Positions 1 through 8,170 of a stretch of 64,000 bases of DNA are shown one piece after another. A program made the position numbers and the translations under genes. Each line of letters opens with the position of its first letter. The first letter of the stretch is position 1. Source of the DNA: Devosia sp. GTDB taxonomy: Bacteria > Pseudomonadota > Alphaproteobacteria > Rhizobiales > Devosiaceae. The notes under the pieces were generated by a model. The model made no database searches, was not told the origin of the DNA, and saw nothing but the letters and a program-made list of their open reading frames with translations. The DNA lies in assembly GCF_014860165.1 (NCBI RefSeq), contig NZ_JACZKG010000071.1, positions 119,346 through 183,345 on the forward strand, in the 5' to 3' direction.

Positions 1-74
1 ACACCGCCGCTGAAAAGCCGGCGAAGAAGGCCCCGGCTGCCAAGAAGGCAGCTCCCAAGGCCGACAAGGAATAA
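1..74 (+). CDS. rplU: 50S ribosomal protein L21, C-terminal end (partial)
   Basis: Only the last 23 or so codons are present, reading in frame from base 3 to a TAA at 72-74. The tail is rich in Lys, Ala and Pro ([16 protein letters not shown] and onward), like the basic C-terminal extension that many alphaproteobacterial L21 proteins carry. The next gene, 12 bases downstream, is rpmA (L27), and rplU-rpmA is a very conserved pair. L21 binds 23S rRNA in the large subunit. The conserved core lies outside the window, so the name rests mainly on this context. Confidence 0.85.
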   Translation, partial: TAAEKPAKKAPAAKKAAPKADKE

Positions 75-86
75 GGAGCCCTAGAG

Positions 87-353
87 ATGGCACACAAAAA
101 AGCAGGCGGTTCATCCCGCAACGGTCGTGATACCGCTGGCCGTCGTCTTGGCGTCAAGAAGTTCGGTGGCGAAGCTGTCGTCGCCGGCAACATCATCATC
201 CGCCAGCGCGGCACCAAGTGGCACCCCGGCACCGGCGTCGGCCTGGGCAAGGACCACACTATCTATGCACTCGTCGACGGCGCCGTGACGTTCCGAACCC
301 GTGCGAATTCGCAGGTTTTCGTCAACGTGACCCCGGCAGAGGCCGCCGAATAA
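87..353 (+). CDS. rpmA: 50S ribosomal protein L27
   Basis: An 88-residue protein of normal L27 length. It begins [20 protein letters not shown], the hallmark N-terminus of L27 that reaches toward the peptidyl transferase centre, followed by GVKKFGGE and the [10 protein letters not shown] segment. A purine-rich site (AAGGAG) precedes the ATG. It follows rplU closely and is followed by a strong terminator at 423-452, so rplU-rpmA is probably one transcription unit that partly insulates the downstream genes. It acts in the large ribosomal subunit. Confidence 0.97.
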   Translation: MAHKKAGGSSRNGRDTAGRRLGVKKFGGEAVVAGNIIIRQRGTKWHPGTGVGLGKDHTIYALVDGAVTFRTRANSQVFVNVTPAEAAE

Positions 354-422
354 CCCGGCAGGTCCCTCGAACCAGCCGGTGACCAGTTCCCCGGCTCGTG
401 TTCCCACAATGCGAGATTGATC

Positions 423-452
423 AAGGGGAACCGGTGCGCCGGTTCCCCTTTT
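423..452 (+). terminator. Rho-independent terminator after rpmA
   Basis: A 12 bp perfect stem (arms 423-434 and 439-450) with a 4-base loop TGCG, running into TTTT. It lies 70 bases after the rpmA stop and 30 bases before the first acetyltransferase start, so it should end the rplU-rpmA transcript. The U-tract is short, so some read-through into the acetyltransferase-obgE genes is possible. Confidence 0.8.
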
Positions 453-481
453 CGCATTTTCGCCACGTGGATAGACGTCAA

Positions 482-1009
482 ATGAACAGCACTAGGGATC
501 GCCTGCCCGCAACGATCACGACGGACCGCCTGGTGCTGACCACTCCCACCCTGGCCCATGTTCCAGAAATGGCCATGCTGGCCAACAGCAGGTCCATCCA
601 CGAGGTGCTGTCGCGCCTGCCTCATCCCTATGACGAAAGTCATGCGCGCGACTTCGTCGAGAATATTGCGCGCGGGCCCGAGGAGTTCGCCTGGTCGATC
701 CTGCTGCAGGGCACCTATATCGGCACGATGGGCCTCCACCTGCTGCCCGATCAGTTGCCCGAACTCGGCTACTGGCTGGGCCAGCCCTATTGGGGCCACG
801 GCTATGCCACCGAGGCGGCCCAGGCCGTGGTCGCGGCAGCGCGGATAGCGGGCTATCGAGCGCTGCGATCACGGGCTCTGCTGACCAATGCCGCCTCGCG
901 CAATGTTTTGCGCAAGGTGGGCTTCATCGAGACCGGCGAGGATGTCGACAAGGCCGGCACGCTGGCCGGGCGGCAGGTGATGCAGATGCGGCTGGAGTTC
1001 GAGAGATGA
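482..1009 (+). CDS. GNAT acetyltransferase, RimJ/RimL type (copy A)
   Basis: A 175-residue GNAT-fold protein, first of four overlapping acetyltransferase genes between rpmA and obgE. It starts with the family pattern TDRLVLTTPT, has LGYWLGQPYWGHGYATEA, the acetyl-CoA pyrophosphate-binding stretch of RimJ/RimL-type enzymes, and ends with the NAASRNVLRKVGF motif. The family acetylates N-terminal or small-molecule amines; the substrate here is unknown. I chose the ATG at 482 because the upstream in-frame extension would be translated through the terminator stem. The stop overlaps the next ATG (ATGA), implying translational coupling. It resembles the third copy (1524) more than its immediate neighbour. 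Confidence 0.85.
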   Translation: MNSTRDRLPATITTDRLVLTTPTLAHVPEMAMLANSRSIHEVLSRLPHPYDESHARDFVENIARGPEEFAWSILLQGTYIGTMGLHLLPDQLPELGYWLGQPYWGHGYATEAAQAVVAAARIAGYRALRSRALLTNAASRNVLRKVGFIETGEDVDKAGTLAGRQVMQMRLEFER

Positions 1010-1527
1010 TCCCCATCCGGACCGAACGGTTGATCCTGCGCGAGCCTGATCTCGACGATGCGCCCTGCTATGCCCTGGGGATCGGCGAATATGAGGTGGC
1101 GCGGTTCCTGACGCCGGTGCCCTATCCCTATTCCCTGGCCATGGCCGTCGACTGGCTGCGTCAGGCCCGTCCGGCCACACCGGAACAGGCGCTGCTGATC
1201 ATCGAGCTGCCCGGCAAGGGCGTTATCGGCTGCGTATCGCTGCTCAATGAACTCGGCTTCTGGATCGCCCGGCCGCACTGGAACAAGGGCTATGTGACCG
1301 AAGCCGCCACCGCGCTGCTCGATTGGCATTTCGCCGGTTGCGACAGGGAGTTGGTCCTGTCCAGCGCCCATCACGACAATGCCGCCTCGCTGGCGGTGCA
1401 GCGCAAGCTCGGCTTCACGCCGACCGGACGGGAAATGCGCTTCAGCCAGACGCTGCAGCACAATGTCGACCATGTGGTGACGACATTGTCGCGGTCGGCC
1501 TGGCAGGCACGGGGAGCACAGTCATGA
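1006..1527 (+). CDS. GNAT acetyltransferase, RimJ/RimL type (copy B)
   Basis: A 173-residue GNAT protein that begins inside the stop of the previous gene (ATGA). Visible motifs are IRTERLILREPDLDDA at the N-terminus, ELGFWIARPHWNKGYVTEAA at the CoA site and NAASLAVQRKLGF near the end. Its C-terminus (HVVTTLSRSAWQAR) closely parallels that of the fourth copy ([14 protein letters not shown]), and both share the P(Y/F)PY segment and a similar mid-region, so copies 2 and 4 look like one lineage. The CoA-site loop has Asn-Lys (WNKG) where copies 1 and 3 have Gly-His or Gly-Gln. Substrate unknown. Confidence 0.85.
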   Translation: MIPIRTERLILREPDLDDAPCYALGIGEYEVARFLTPVPYPYSLAMAVDWLRQARPATPEQALLIIELPGKGVIGCVSLLNELGFWIARPHWNKGYVTEAATALLDWHFAGCDRELVLSSAHHDNAASLAVQRKLGFTPTGREMRFSQTLQHNVDHVVTTLSRSAWQARGAQS

Positions 1528-2048
1528 CGCCCAGAGAAGCACTGCCCGCCACCATTGCGACCGCGCGCCTGGTGCTCCGCGCCCCTGTCATGACCGACCT
1601 TGCCGATCTGGTGACGCTGGCAAACAATTGGCAGGTGATCGAGCCGACCGCCGTCATGCCCTTCCCCTATCTGGAAGAGCATGGCCGCAGTTTTCTGCAA
1701 CGTGTCGGGGATCCGCAATCCCCTCTCGCCTACGCGATTGCCAGCGCGGGCCGCCTGATCGGCGTCGTCAGTCTGAAATTCGAGCCGGGCAAACGCCCCG
1801 AGTTGGGTTACTGGCTGGGCCAGCCCCATTGGGGCCAGGGCTTTGCTCCCGAGGCGGTCATCGGACTGCTCGATGCAGCGCGGGCCAGCGGCCAGATTCC
1901 GCAGATCAGCGCCCGGGTGCTCGAAAGCAACCCTGGCTCGATCCGTGTGTTGGAAAAAGCGGGTTTCACCATCGAGGAACGGACACACAGCGTGGTCGAG
2001 CGCCATCGTGGCAAGCCGCTGCTGATCATGGCGTGGAGCGCCGCATGA
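1524..2048 (+). CDS. GNAT acetyltransferase, RimJ/RimL type (copy A')
   Basis: A 174-residue GNAT protein starting in an ATGA overlap with the previous gene. Its N-terminus LPATIATARLVLRAP matches LPATITTDRLVLTTP of the first copy, and its CoA-site region LGYWLGQPHWGQGFAPEA is nearly the same as the first copy's. It is therefore most likely a duplicate of gene 1 rather than of the adjacent gene 2. An ESNPGSIRVLEKAGF motif stands in for the usual N-S-V-L-K-G-F segment. No substrate can be assigned. All four copies keep a plausible CoA-binding site, so none looks like a decayed gene. Confidence 0.85.
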   Translation: MTPREALPATIATARLVLRAPVMTDLADLVTLANNWQVIEPTAVMPFPYLEEHGRSFLQRVGDPQSPLAYAIASAGRLIGVVSLKFEPGKRPELGYWLGQPHWGQGFAPEAVIGLLDAARASGQIPQISARVLESNPGSIRVLEKAGFTIEERTHSVVERHRGKPLLIMAWSAA

Positions 2049-2581
2049 ATGTGACGCTGCACACGCCCCGCTTCGTCCTGCGCCAGCCGCAAATGGGCGA
2101 CGCCGAACCGATTGCCCGCTACCTCAACGATTTTGCGGTCTCGGGCAACCTTGCGCGCGTGCCCTTTCCCTACCATTTGAGTGATGCGAAGGCGTGGCTC
2201 AACACCAGGCGGGCCGACCTGCCGGCCGAAGCGACCAATTTTGCCATCGACCTGCCCGATCAGGGCCTGGTCGGCCAGGTGGGTTTCCACCAGGGAGCCG
2301 AGGGACCGATCATCGGCTATTGGCTGGGCCAGCCCTTCTGGAACCGGGGCATCATGACCGAAGCGGTGATAGCCAGCCTCGATTGGCTGTTTTCGGTATC
2401 GGATGCGCCGGCTGTCTATTCCGGCGTGTTCCACTTCAACGCGGCCTCGCTGGCCATTCAGACCAGGCTCGGATTTATCCAAACCGGGCGCTCAACCCTG
2501 CTCTGCCTTGCGCGTGGCGCCGAGGTGGAGCATATCGACACAATCATGACGCGCAGCGTCTGGAAGGCCAGAGACAAATGA
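2045..2581 (+). CDS. GNAT acetyltransferase, RimJ/RimL type (copy B')
   Basis: A 178-residue GNAT protein in an ATGA overlap with copy A', itself overlapping the obgE start by four bases. It carries [34 protein letters not shown] and [13 protein letters not shown]. The WNRG loop and the C-terminal TRSVWKAR tail group it with the second copy. The direct coupling to obgE puts the whole quartet in the same transcript as the ribosome-assembly GTPase. That suggests, without proving, a link to ribosomal protein or translation-factor acetylation. Confidence 0.85.
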   Translation: MNVTLHTPRFVLRQPQMGDAEPIARYLNDFAVSGNLARVPFPYHLSDAKAWLNTRRADLPAEATNFAIDLPDQGLVGQVGFHQGAEGPIIGYWLGQPFWNRGIMTEAVIASLDWLFSVSDAPAVYSGVFHFNAASLAIQTRLGFIQTGRSTLLCLARGAEVEHIDTIMTRSVWKARDK

Positions 2582-3621
2582 AGTTCCTCGACCAGGCCAA
2601 GGTCTATATTCGATCCGGCGACGGCGGCGGTGGCGCGGTATCGTTCCTCCGCGAAAAGTTCGTCGAGTTCGGCGGCCCCAATGGCGGCAATGGCGGCCGT
2701 GGCGGCGACATCGTGCTCGAATGCGTCGATGGCCTCAATACGCTGATCGACTACCGCTACCAGCAGCATTTCAAGGCCAAGACCGGCACACATGGCATGG
2801 GCAAGCAGCGCACCGGCGCCGATGGCGAGGACGTGGTGCTGCGCGTGCCCGTGGGCACCCAGGTATTCGAGGACGACAACGAAACCCTGATCGCCGACAT
2901 GACCGAGGTGGGCCAGCGCGTCGTGCTGCTTTCTGGCGGCAATGGCGGCTTCGGCAATGCCCACTTCAAGACCAGCTCGAACCAGGCTCCCCGCCACGCC
3001 AATCCCGGCCAGGTCGGCACGGAAAAGTGGGTCTGGCTGCGGCTCAAGCTGATCGCCGATGCGGGCCTCGTGGGCCTGCCCAATGCCGGCAAATCCACCT
3101 TCCTCGCCGCCGTTTCGGCGGCCAAGCCCAAGATCGCCGACTATCCCTTCACCACGCTCCATCCCAACCTGGGCGTGGTCTCGATCGGCGAGCGCGATTT
3201 CGTCCTGGCTGACATTCCGGGCCTGATCGAAGGCGCCAGCGAAGGCGCCGGCATCGGCGACCGGTTCCTGGGCCATGTCGAGCGCTGCGGCGTGCTGATC
3301 CACCTGATCGACGGCACCCAGGACGACGTCAAGCAGGCCTACAAGACTATCCGCAATGAACTGGCTGCCTATGACGAACGGCTGGCCGAGAAGCCGGAAA
3401 TCGTGGTGCTCAACAAGATCGACGCCATCGAGCCCGACGATCTCAAGGAAAAGCTCAAGGTGCTGAAGAAAGTCAGCAAGCAGGATGTGCTGCTGGTCTC
3501 GGGCGTCACCGGCAAGGGCACGGACATGGTGCTCTACGGCGTCATCGAGACGCTCGACGCCACCAAGGCCGCCAAGCTGGAAGCCGCGCGGCGCAAGGCA
3601 GAACCCAATTGGGCGCCGTGA
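2578..3621 (+). CDS. obgE: GTPase Obg (CgtA)
   Basis: A 347-residue Obg GTPase, needed for late 50S assembly and linked to growth and stress control. The N-terminal Obg domain (about residues 1-158) has the glycine-rich fold with [10 protein letters not shown] and [12 protein letters not shown]. The G domain shows G1 [11 protein letters not shown]3 [10 protein letters not shown] and G4 NKID. The C-terminus is short and Lys/Ala rich. I chose the ATG at 2578 because it begins exactly at the conserved [17 protein letters not shown] sequence and overlaps the upstream acetyltransferase stop (ATGA). An intergenic palindrome separates it from proB. Confidence 0.97.
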   Translation: MKFLDQAKVYIRSGDGGGGAVSFLREKFVEFGGPNGGNGGRGGDIVLECVDGLNTLIDYRYQQHFKAKTGTHGMGKQRTGADGEDVVLRVPVGTQVFEDDNETLIADMTEVGQRVVLLSGGNGGFGNAHFKTSSNQAPRHANPGQVGTEKWVWLRLKLIADAGLVGLPNAGKSTFLAAVSAAKPKIADYPFTTLHPNLGVVSIGERDFVLADIPGLIEGASEGAGIGDRFLGHVERCGVLIHLIDGTQDDVKQAYKTIRNELAAYDERLAEKPEIVVLNKIDAIEPDDLKEKLKVLKKVSKQDVLLVSGVTGKGTDMVLYGVIETLDATKAAKLEAARRKAEPNWAP

Positions 3622-3643
3622 TGGGATTGGCGCATGCCCTCTT

Positions 3644-3772
3644 CACCTCTCCCTTTGGGGGAGAGGTCGACCCGTCTTCGGGTCGGGTGAGGGGGCCTTT
3701 CCAGGCACTTCACCCAGCAAAGGCCCCCTCACCCGGCGCTGCGCGCCGACGTCTCCCCCAAAGGGAGAGGTG
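3644..3772. repeat. Intergenic palindromic repeat, family A copy 1
   Basis: A 129 bp imperfect palindrome between obgE and proB. The outer arms are CACCTCTCCCTTTGGGGGAG and its complement at 3753-3772, with inner arms around GGTGAGGGGGCC and GGCCCCCTCACC. Smaller hairpins sit inside (GACCCGTCTTCGGGTC; GGCGCTGCGCGCC). A second copy in opposite orientation lies at 41570-41701. Such elements are common in Hyphomicrobiales. If transcribed, it would fold into a long hairpin within the obgE-proB mRNA. Confidence 0.85.
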
Positions 3773-3796
3773 TGCAGAGATCGAGTCCGCTACGCC

Positions 3797-4936
3797 ATGA
3801 ACGCCCTCGCGCCCTTCAAGCGCCTGACCATCAAGATCGGCTCGGCTCTGCTCGTCGACGGCAAGGGCAAGCTGCGCGCTGCCTGGCTGGCGGACCTCGC
3901 CGCCGACATCGCAACGCTCAAGGCCGGCGGCTGCGACGTCGTCATCGTTTCCTCGGGCGCCATTGCACTCGGCCGGGGCCTGCTCGGCCTCAGCGCCGTG
4001 GCTCTGACGCTGGAGCAGAGCCAGGCCGCAGCCAGCGCCGGGCAGATTGCCCTCAGCCAGGCCTGGGCCGAGGCGCTGGGGCGGCATGGAATCGTCACCG
4101 GCCAGATCCTGATCACGCCCAATATCACCGAGGAGCGGCGCTATTACCTCAATGCCCGCACCACCATCGCGACGCTGCTGGGCCTGGGCGCTATCCCGAT
4201 CATCAACGAGAATGACAGCGTCGCCACGGCGGAAATCCGCTATGGCGACAATGACCGCCTGTCGGCCCGCGTCGCCACCATGATCGAGGCCGATTGCCTG
4301 GTGCTGCTCTCCGATGTCGACGGGCTCTATACCGCCCCTCCGGCCAAAGACCCCAATGCCGAGCATCTGCCGGTGGTGCGCTCGATCACGCCAGCCATCG
4401 AGGCCATGGCGGGCGGCGCGGCCAGCCATCTGTCGCGCGGCGGCATGACCACCAAGGTCGAAGCCGGCAAGATCGCCACCCAGGCCGGCACGGCCATGAT
4501 CATCGCCAAGGGCACCGATAGCCATCCGCTCAAGGCGCTGACCGAGGGCGGCCGCCATACCCTGTTCCTGCCGGCGCAGAGCCGCGCCCAGGCGCGCAAG
4601 CGCTGGATCATGGGGACGCTGGCGGTAGCGGGCACGCTGCAAGTCGATGCCGGCGCGGCGCGGGCTTTGCTCACTGGCAAGTCCCTGTTGCCGATCGGGG
4701 TGACCAAGGTCACCGGCACCTTCGAGCGGGGCGACGCCATTGCCGTCACTAACCCCGACGGCGTCGAGATTGCCCGAGCCCTGGTCGGCCTCGACAGCGA
4801 CGAGGCGCGGCTGGTGATGGGCAAGCGCAGCGATGCCGTGCTCGAGTTGCTGGGCACCGGCAACCGCGCCGCTTTGGTGCATCGCGACAACATGGTGCTG
4901 GTCGGCACCAAGGAGGACAGCAATGAGCGCGCTTGA
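3797..4936 (+). CDS. proB: Glutamate 5-kinase
   Basis: A 379-residue enzyme phosphorylating glutamate to gamma-glutamyl phosphate, the first step of proline synthesis. The N-terminal amino-acid kinase domain (about 1-260) has [27 protein letters not shown] and the [13 protein letters not shown] motif. A C-terminal PUA domain (about 280-370) ends with the typical [17 protein letters not shown] stretch. I chose the ATG at 3797 because the upstream in-frame extension runs through the palindromic repeat. It overlaps proA by 14 bases, so the two enzymes are probably coupled. Confidence 0.96.
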   Translation: MNALAPFKRLTIKIGSALLVDGKGKLRAAWLADLAADIATLKAGGCDVVIVSSGAIALGRGLLGLSAVALTLEQSQAAASAGQIALSQAWAEALGRHGIVTGQILITPNITEERRYYLNARTTIATLLGLGAIPIINENDSVATAEIRYGDNDRLSARVATMIEADCLVLLSDVDGLYTAPPAKDPNAEHLPVVRSITPAIEAMAGGAASHLSRGGMTTKVEAGKIATQAGTAMIIAKGTDSHPLKALTEGGRHTLFLPAQSRAQARKRWIMGTLAVAGTLQVDAGAARALLTGKSLLPIGVTKVTGTFERGDAIAVTNPDGVEIARALVGLDSDEARLVMGKRSDAVLELLGTGNRAALVHRDNMVLVGTKEDSNERA

Positions 4937-6203
4937 GGCCGGGAAGTCCGTCAGCGAGATCATGGCCGAGATCGGCCGCAACGCCCGGCTTGGCGCCAGG
5001 GCGCTGGCCATTGCGACGCCGGAGCAGAAGCGCCGGGCGCTGACGGTTGCCGCCGGCGCCATCAATGCGCATCGCAAGGCCATCCTCTCCGCCAATGCCC
5101 AGGACATGGCAACTGCCGAAACCAAGGGCATTTCCAAGGCCTTTCTCGACCGCCTGGCTCTGACCGATGCCCGCATCGACGGCATCGTCGAAGCCGTTAA
5201 GACCATTGCCGACCTGCCTGATCCGGTCGGCGCCACCATCGCCGAATGGGACCGGCCCAATGGCCTCCATATCGAGCGCGTGCGCACCCCGCTGGGCGTT
5301 ATCGGGGTGATCTTCGAGTCGCGTCCCAACGTCACCGCCGATGCCGGCGCGCTCTGCATCAAGTCGGGCAACGCGGTGATCCTGCGCGGCGGCAGCGACA
5401 GTTTTCATTCGAGCAAGGCCATCGTCGACTGCATGCTCGATGGCCTGCATGCCGCAGGATTGCCTGTGGAATGCCTGCAACTTGTCCCCACCACCGACCG
5501 GGCGGCCGTCGGCGAGATGCTCAGGGGCCTCGATGGTAATATCGACGTCATCGTCCCCCGTGGCGGCAAGACCCTGGTCGCCCGCGTGCAGGACGAAGCG
5601 CGCGTGCCGGTCTTTGCCCATCTCGAGGGGCTGGTGCATGTCTATGTCGACAAGTCGGCTGACCTCGAAAAGGCCGTCAACGTCACGCTCAACGCCAAGA
5701 TGCGCCGCACCGGGATCTGCGGCGCCGCCGAGACGCTGCTGGTGCACAAGGATGTGGTGGCGACCCACCTCAGGCCGATCATCGAGGCGCTGGCGGCCAA
5801 GGGCTGCGAAATCCGCGGCGACGCCACCGTCATGGCCGCGATCCCGATGGCCAAGGCGGCCACCGAAGAGGATTGGCGCACCGAGTATGAGGACGCCATC
5901 ATCTCGGTGAAGGTGGTCGACAGCCTCGAGGCAGCCATCGCCCATATCGAGAAATATTCGAGCCACCACACCGAGGCGATCATTGCCGAGGACCCGGCCG
6001 CCGTCGAAAAATTCTTCAACCAGATCGACAGCGCGATCCTCTTGCACAATGCCTCAACCCAGTTCGCCGATGGCGGCGAGTTCGGCTTTGGCGGCGAGAT
6101 CGGCATCGCCACCGGCAAGATGCATGCGCGCGGACCGGTCGGCGTCGAACAGCTCACCAGCTTCAAATACCGCATCCGCGGCAACGGCCAGACCCGGCCG
6201 TGA
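4923..6203 (+). CDS. proA: Gamma-glutamyl phosphate reductase
   Basis: A 426-residue aldehyde dehydrogenase-superfamily enzyme that reduces gamma-glutamyl phosphate to glutamate semialdehyde with NADPH, the second step of proline synthesis. Motifs include [31 protein letters not shown] and the catalytic cysteine in [13 protein letters not shown]. The end, [20 protein letters not shown], is the standard ProA C-terminal region. The start at 4923 lies inside proB, gives [14 protein letters not shown], and matches the usual N-terminal length. Confidence 0.97.
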   Translation: MSALEAGKSVSEIMAEIGRNARLGARALAIATPEQKRRALTVAAGAINAHRKAILSANAQDMATAETKGISKAFLDRLALTDARIDGIVEAVKTIADLPDPVGATIAEWDRPNGLHIERVRTPLGVIGVIFESRPNVTADAGALCIKSGNAVILRGGSDSFHSSKAIVDCMLDGLHAAGLPVECLQLVPTTDRAAVGEMLRGLDGNIDVIVPRGGKTLVARVQDEARVPVFAHLEGLVHVYVDKSADLEKAVNVTLNAKMRRTGICGAAETLLVHKDVVATHLRPIIEALAAKGCEIRGDATVMAAIPMAKAATEEDWRTEYEDAIISVKVVDSLEAAIAHIEKYSSHHTEAIIAEDPAAVEKFFNQIDSAILLHNASTQFADGGEFGFGGEIGIATGKMHARGPVGVEQLTSFKYRIRGNGQTRP

Positions 6204-6240
6204 TGGATCTTGTGTTGCCTTTGGCATCCGGGGTTGGTGC

Positions 6241-6338
6241 CCCCCTCCCCCTTGAGGGAAGGGGCTGGGGGTGGGGGTCCATCGGTGACCGACTGAGCGA
6301 TCCCCTCCCTCGATCCCTCCCCTCAAGGGGGAGGGAGG
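6241..6338. repeat. Intergenic palindromic repeat, family B
   Basis: An inverted repeat between proA and nadD with perfect 15-base arms CCTCCCCCTTGAGGG (6244-6258) and its complement (6320-6334), separated by about 60 bases. Only one copy is seen in the window. It could form a hairpin in a proA-nadD transcript. Its general shape (C-rich arms, about 100 bp) resembles family A without matching it. Confidence 0.7.
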
Positions 6339-6363
6339 CGATAACTGACCGTCTCGGTGTTCT

Positions 6364-7005
6364 TTGACCCTGCGCCACCCCTTCCGCATTCCTGGCATTA
6401 CCGAGCTGCCGCCTTCTGGCAGCGGCATGCGCATCGGCCTGTTCGGCGGCAGCTTCAACCCCATCCATGACGGGCATCGCCTGGTGGTCGAGGAGACGCT
6501 GCGCCGGCTCGAGCTCGACGCGCTCTGGGTCCTGGTGACCCCGGGCAATCCGCTCAAGAACCACAATGACCTTGCGCCGCTGGCCGACCGGGTGTTGGCT
6601 GCGCGACGCCTGCTCGACCATCCGCGAGTCCGCGTCACCGGCTTTGAGGCGGCGCATGGCTTCACCTATTCCTGGCAGACGGTGCGCTTCCTGACCGAGG
6701 CCATGCCTGACCGCCGCTTTGTCTGGATCATGGGCGCCGACAATCTGGTGGATTTCCAGCGCTGGGAGCGCTGGCGCAATATTGCCGCCATGGTGCCCAT
6801 CGCCGTCTATGTGCGCCCCGGTTCGGGTCGCCGGGCGCCGGTATCGATGGCGGCCAGCTACCTGGCGCGCTGGCGCATCGACGAGGAGGCTGCGCCGCGC
6901 CTCGCCATGCTGCCGGCCCCCGCCTGGGTCTATCTGCATGGCAGGCAATCGCCCCTCTCGTCTTCCGCCATCAGGGCAAGGCGGCAACACGTTAAGTCAA
7001 AGTGA
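6364..7005 (+). CDS. nadD: Nicotinate-nucleotide adenylyltransferase
   Basis: Transfers AMP from ATP to nicotinate mononucleotide in NAD synthesis. The nucleotidyltransferase motifs are clear: GLFGGSFNPIHDGH near the N-terminus and SSSAIRARR at the C-terminus, with WIMGADNL in between. The start is uncertain. TTG at 6364 gives 213 residues with a proline-rich leader similar in kind to rhizobial NadD N-termini; ATG at 6427 gives MRIGLFGGSF and 192 residues. Its place before rsfS and rlmH is the common alphaproteobacterial order. Confidence 0.93.
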   Translation: MTLRHPFRIPGITELPPSGSGMRIGLFGGSFNPIHDGHRLVVEETLRRLELDALWVLVTPGNPLKNHNDLAPLADRVLAARRLLDHPRVRVTGFEAAHGFTYSWQTVRFLTEAMPDRRFVWIMGADNLVDFQRWERWRNIAAMVPIAVYVRPGSGRRAPVSMAASYLARWRIDEEAAPRLAMLPAPAWVYLHGRQSPLSSSAIRARRQHVKSK

Positions 7006-7162
7006 AGCCCCAATCTTGCGAAACCGTCACGTAAAGCGCATATTGAGGCGTGTGATTAATAGTCACCGGAACAGGAACTGACTGCTTGCCGTTTATCAAA
7101 CGCCTGCAACATTCCGATCAACAACCAAGGATGCTGACCCCACGCATGACCCATGCACTGGC

Positions 7163-7576
7163 ATGGGCGGAAGGCCATTGCTGATGGCCGCGCTGCCCGA
7201 GAACACCGTCACCCAATCCGAAGCGCCCGTCGCGGCCCCGGAACGCCCCATGATCGATGTGATCCTCGACTGCCTTGACGATGCCAAGGCCGAGGAAGTC
7301 GTCGCCGTGGACATAACAGGCAAGTCGTCGCTGGCTGACCATATGGTCGTCGCCTCCGGCCGTTCGCAGCGCCATGTCGGCGCCGTGGCCGACCAGATGA
7401 TCACCGCCCTGCGCGATGCCGGTTACGGCAAGCCGCGGGTCGAGGGCCTGCCGCATTGCGATTGGGTCCTGGTCGATGCCGGCGATGTCATCGTCCACAT
7501 CTTCCGCCCTGAAGTGCGCGAATTCTACAATATCGAGAAGATGTGGCAGGCCGATTTCGCCGCCGACGCCCACTAG
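7163..7576 (+). CDS. rsfS: Ribosome silencing factor RsfS
   Basis: Binds L14 and blocks 30S-50S joining when nutrients are short. The 137-residue product has the family core: ILDCLDDAKAEEVVAVDITGKSS, LADHMVVASGRSQRHV, HCDWVLVDAGDVIVHIFRPEVREFY in pieces and the closing EKMW. An alternative ATG at 7184 (MAALPEN) would remove seven residues; neither start has an outstanding ribosome site. A 157-base gap separates it from nadD, so it may have its own promoter. rlmH follows after nine bases. Confidence 0.95.
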   Translation: MGGRPLLMAALPENTVTQSEAPVAAPERPMIDVILDCLDDAKAEEVVAVDITGKSSLADHMVVASGRSQRHVGAVADQMITALRDAGYGKPRVEGLPHCDWVLVDAGDVIVHIFRPEVREFYNIEKMWQADFAADAH

Positions 7577-7585
7577 GCATTCTCG

Positions 7586-8068
7586 ATGCGCATCACGATC
7601 GCGGCTGTCGGCCGAATGAAGGCCGGGCCGGAGCGGGAATTGGTCGCCCGCTATCTCGATCGTGCCACCGGCGGCGGCAAGCCGCTGGCCCTTGTTGGAT
7701 TTGACGTCGTTGAACTCAGCGAATCGCGCGCCTCATCCTCGGCCAGCCGCAAGGCCGACGAGGCCAAGGCCCTGCGCGCTGCGCTGCCTGATGGCATCGT
7801 GGTGGCGCTCGACGAGCGCGGCAAGGCGATCGGCTCGGAGGCTTTCGCCCAGCAGATACAGCGCTGGCGCGACGATGGCCGCCCGGCCGTGAGCTTCGTC
7901 ATCGGCGGCGCCGATGGCATCGACCCCGATTTCGTCAAGGCCGCAGACCTGGTGCTCAGCTTTTCGCCCATGGTCTGGCCGCACCAGCTGGTGCGCATCA
8001 TGCTGGCAGAGCAGCTCTACCGCACCACCACCATCCTGAGCGGGCATCCCTATCATCGTGGCGACTAG
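7586..8068 (+). CDS. rlmH: 23S rRNA (pseudouridine-1915-N3)-methyltransferase RlmH
   Basis: A 160-residue SPOUT-class methyltransferase modifying pseudouridine 1915 in helix 69 of 23S rRNA. It starts MRITIAAVGRMKAGPE, contains LDERGKAIGSEAFA and FVIGGADG (part of the knotted SAM site), and ends with the family signature SGHPYHRGD. Length is as expected. It lies nine bases after rsfS, so two ribosome-acting genes are probably co-transcribed. Confidence 0.97.
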   Translation: MRITIAAVGRMKAGPERELVARYLDRATGGGKPLALVGFDVVELSESRASSSASRKADEAKALRAALPDGIVVALDERGKAIGSEAFAQQIQRWRDDGRPAVSFVIGGADGIDPDFVKAADLVLSFSPMVWPHQLVRIMLAEQLYRTTTILSGHPYHRGD

Positions 8069-8084
8069 GTCAATCTCGCTATGG

Positions 8085-8098
8085 TTAAGCAACGTTAA
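8085..8098. promoter_or_regulatory. TTAA-N6-TTAA palindrome upstream of envC-like gene (weak CtrA-like)
   Basis: GGTTAAGCAACGTTAACC lies about 70 bases before the EnvC-like start. The two TTAA half-sites are six bases apart, whereas the standard CtrA box has seven, so this is only a weak candidate. It is also a good palindrome and could bind another dimeric regulator. Confidence 0.3.
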
Positions 8099-8170
8099 CC
8101 TGCGGTTTTCCGGGTGTTTGCTATGGTGCCCCGATTGATTCGGGCGCCACGCGCCCCCACGGGAGAGGTC

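Noticed and set aside
8085..8098. Full CtrA box before the EnvC-like gene
   Set aside because: Half-site spacing is six rather than seven, so it was kept only as a weak candidate.
8114..8170. GTG start giving a longer EnvC-like protein
   Set aside because: The extension (FAMVPRLIRAPRAP) would displace the signal peptide, and the ATG at 8171 has a good ribosome site.
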